Position numbers and translations under genes: made by a program | Notes under the pieces: model-generated | Seen by the model: the letters and a program-made list of their open reading frames with translations, nothing else | The model's database searches: none | Told to the model about the DNA's origin: nothing | Part shown: positions 62,396-64,000 of the stretch, piece by piece | Numbering within the stretch: the first letter of the stretch is position 1 | Layout of the letters: each line of letters begins with the position of its first letter | Assembly: GCA_963737625.1 (NCBI GenBank) | Contig: CAVTTK010000002.1 | Location: 496,001-560,000, forward strand | Length of the DNA: 64,000 nt | DNA from: Bog-756 sp963737625 | GTDB lineage: Bacteria > Actinomycetota > Acidimicrobiia > Acidimicrobiales > RAAP-2 | Direction: 5' to 3'

Positions 62396-63316
62396 ATGCC
62401 CTCACCCCGCATCGCCGTCGGCCCCCAACCCGCCACGTTCGCCACCGACGCCGTGGCCTCCGGTGGCGGGACACTGGTCGACATCGCCGATCAGCCCGAC
62501 GGACTGGTGTGGCTGGATCCCCGGGGGGTCCAGTCCCTGACCGAGCAGGTGGCGGCAGCCCCGACCCTCCGGTGGATCCAGCTGCCCTTCGCCGGGGTGG
62601 AGAACGTGGTGGCCTCCGGCCTGCTCGACCACCAGCACCTGTGGACCTGCGCCAAGGGCTCCTACGCCGAGCCGGTGGCCGAGCACGCCCTGGCCCTGTC
62701 TCTGGCCGGGCTCCGGCACCTGCGCACCCGGATCTCGGCCCGATCGTGGGGAGAGGCCGCCGGGACCAGCCTGTACGACCAGAAGGTGACCATCCTCGGG
62801 GGCGGGGGCATCACGTCGAGGCTGTTGGAGCAGCTGGCCCCGTTCCGGGTCGAGGCCACCGTCGTCCGCCGGAAGAGCGACCCCATGCCCGGTGCGGCCC
62901 GGACCGTCCCGGTCGGCGCGCTCGACGAGGTGCTCCCGGGAGCGTTGGTCGTCTATCTGGCCTTGGCGCTCACCCCGGAGACGACCGGCATCATCGGCGC
63001 CCGGCAACTTGACATCATGGACGCCACCGCCTGGCTGGTCAATGTGGCCCGGGGCCCCCACGTCGACACCGGTGCCCTGGTCGCGGCACTGGGCGCTGGT
63101 GCCATCGCCGGGGCAGCCCTCGACGTCACCGATCCGGAGCCCCTTCCCGACGGCCATCCCCTCTGGGACCTTCCCAACTGCATCATCACCCCCCACACCG
63201 CCGACACCATCGAGATGATCCGTCCCCTCCTGGCCGAGCGCATCCGCACCAACGTGGCGCGGTTCGCCGCCGGCGAGGAGTTGGTCGGGCTGGTCGATCC
63301 GGACGCCGGGTACTGA
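62396..63316 (+). CDS. D-2-hydroxyacid dehydrogenase family protein
   Basis: A 306-residue NAD(P)-dependent enzyme. The cofactor region reads VTILGGGGITSRLLEQL, a variant of the GxGxxG loop. The catalytic set is present: Arg in NVARGPHVDTGAL, the Glu position in DPEPLPDGHPLWD and His in ITPHTADT. It is similar to hydroxypyruvate/glyoxylate reductase-like proteins. It is divergent from the acyl-CoA ligase. Confidence 0.9.
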   Translation: MPSPRIAVGPQPATFATDAVASGGGTLVDIADQPDGLVWLDPRGVQSLTEQVAAAPTLRWIQLPFAGVENVVASGLLDHQHLWTCAKGSYAEPVAEHALALSLAGLRHLRTRISARSWGEAAGTSLYDQKVTILGGGGITSRLLEQLAPFRVEATVVRRKSDPMPGAARTVPVGALDEVLPGALVVYLALALTPETTGIIGARQLDIMDATAWLVNVARGPHVDTGALVAALGAGAIAGAALDVTDPEPLPDGHPLWDLPNCIITPHTADTIEMIRPLLAERIRTNVARFAAGEELVGLVDPDAGY

Positions 63317-63515
63317 GCCGGCACGGCGCGGCACCGCTGCTCCGGCGCTGACCGGCCTCTGCGGCACCCCAGTGGCACCCCGGGTGCCCGTCGGCCGCAC
63401 GCCTGCTGTGCACCCCCGCCCCGGTGCGGGGAACACGTACCAGTTCAGGGAGGTGTCACACCCCCGATTCATGATGTCCGCAGCACAGGAACCCCAACGC
63501 CAGGAGGCTGCACCG

Positions 63516-63776
63516 ATGCCGTTCACCACCGTTCCCGTCTCACTCCCGAGCGTGAGGTCCCGCATCGGAGCCGAGCCGCCCGAGGCGTTCACCATCGACT
63601 GCGCCGAGTGCCGGCACCAGCACACGTCAGTCTGTGACGACTGCGTGGTCTCGTTCATCGTCGACCGGCAACCCGACGACGCGGTCGTCGTCGATGTGGA
63701 GGAGGCCCGAGCCGTTCGTCTGCTGGCCCAAGCCGGGTTGGTGCCCGAGATGCGCCACGCCCGCGACGTCGGCTGA
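63516..63776 (+). CDS. four-cysteine mini-protein (zinc-ribbon-like)
   Basis: An 86-residue protein with CAECRHQHTSVCDDC at about residues 30-44 (C-x2-C-x7-C-x2-C), probably a metal site. The rest is acidic (QPDDAVVVDVEEARAVRLLA). AGGAGG lies eight bases before ATG 63516, which fixes the start against the earlier ATG at 63471. The function is unknown. It stands just ahead of a QueG-like gene. Confidence 0.8.
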   Translation: MPFTTVPVSLPSVRSRIGAEPPEAFTIDCAECRHQHTSVCDDCVVSFIVDRQPDDAVVVDVEEARAVRLLAQAGLVPEMRHARDVG

Positions 63777-63836
63777 CCCCCGGACCGGGCGGCGCAATGA
63801 TGCCGGTCCCGCGCCGCCGCCGTGCGACGATGGGGT

Positions 63837-64000
63837 GTGTCCCGAGCCCCGGCCTCCGCCCCGCCCACGACGACAGGGCCCGACGACACCGACGCCGAAC
63901 TGAGCGAAGCCGTCGTGACCATCGGCGTCGGGGCCGGTCTCCATTCGGTCGGGGTGGCTACGGCCGAGGTATTCGAGGAGACCCGTCGGCATCTGCTCGA
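63837..64000 (+). CDS. QueG-like iron-sulfur protein, N-terminal fragment
   Basis: An open frame from GTG 63837 to the window end, about 54 codons. After a Thr/Pro-rich start, residues VVTIGVGAGLHSVGVATAEV and FEETRRHLL match the opening of epoxyqueuosine-reductase-like proteins (the SVGVA strand and the following helix). The cobalamin and Fe-S parts would lie beyond the window, so the assignment is tentative. Confidence 0.5.
   Translation, partial: MSRAPASAPPTTTGPDDTDAELSEAVVTIGVGAGLHSVGVATAEVFEETRRHLL

Noticed and set aside
1..64000. CRISPR arrays or long interspersed repeat clusters
   Set aside because: No series of regularly spaced direct repeats was seen anywhere in the window; the only tandem DNA repeat noted is the short GTCGACC set.

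Overview
The window looks like chromosomal DNA of a high-G+C actinomycete, most likely class Acidimicrobiia. The lineage is an inference from several traits: a membrane-anchored protein with six 42-residue repeats of the type GYWLVAADGGVFSFGDA, typical of that class; F420-style enzymes (an LLM oxidoreductase and a Ddn-like protein); a DinB/mycothiol-transferase-like protein; a SigF/RsbW-type pair; and two tRNA genes without an encoded CCA end. No rRNA, CRISPR array, intact transposase or integrase was found.

Bases 1-1080 hold the end of a SigF/SigB-type sigma factor and a convergent RsbW-like anti-sigma kinase. From 1614 to about 7160 lies the most unusual segment. An intact CAU-anticodon tRNA is followed by a relic of an IS481-type transposase, then three same-strand genes of visibly lower G+C: a LuxR/NarL-type regulator whose receiver lacks the phospho-acceptor Asp, a PAS-HD-GYP protein, and a membrane GGDEF-PAS-HD-GYP protein. 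A second copy of the tRNA 3' half and of the IS-end sequence closes the segment. It reads as a roughly 5.3-kb tRNA-targeted c-di-GMP island with no integrase of its own.

From 7.4 to 22.6 kb there are mostly small metabolic genes (SnoaL-like, PaiB-like, CPBP protease-like, VOC, hydrolase, LLM). They include a tightly overlapping lipid-modification operon (FAD oxidase, DUF1365, cyclopropane-fatty-acid synthase) divergent from an SRPBCC-SDR fusion. A frameshifted AttH/CrtC-like gene and an aldehyde dehydrogenase follow.

From 22.8 to 43.9 kb are an OafA-type acyltransferase, a lipoprotein, an inositol-phosphatase-like enzyme, tRNA-Val(UAC), a looser region of small genes with two decayed genes, an N,N-dimethylformamidase-like protein, a LmbE deacetylase, a zinc alcohol dehydrogenase, an AEC-type transporter, a GlxA-type regulator coupled to a DJ-1/PfpI protein, and panD.

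From 44 to 47.3 kb a P63C-like gene, the 42-residue-repeat surface protein and an aquaporin are interleaved with two pairs of a shared palindromic operator-like motif built on ACTTRCCCGGG. From 48.1 to 58.2 kb is an amine/omega-amino-acid catabolic block: PuuB-like FAD oxidoreductase, class III aminotransferase, Lrp/AsnC regulator, aminobutyraldehyde-type dehydrogenase, APC permease, alanine dehydrogenase and CoA-acylating (methyl)malonate-semialdehyde dehydrogenase. This set would import amines, deaminate them onto pyruvate, oxidise the aldehydes and recycle alanine to pyruvate and ammonium. The window ends with a flavin monooxygenase-like gene, a hydrolase, an acyl-CoA ligase, a D-2-hydroxyacid dehydrogenase, a four-cysteine mini-protein and the start of a QueG-like gene.
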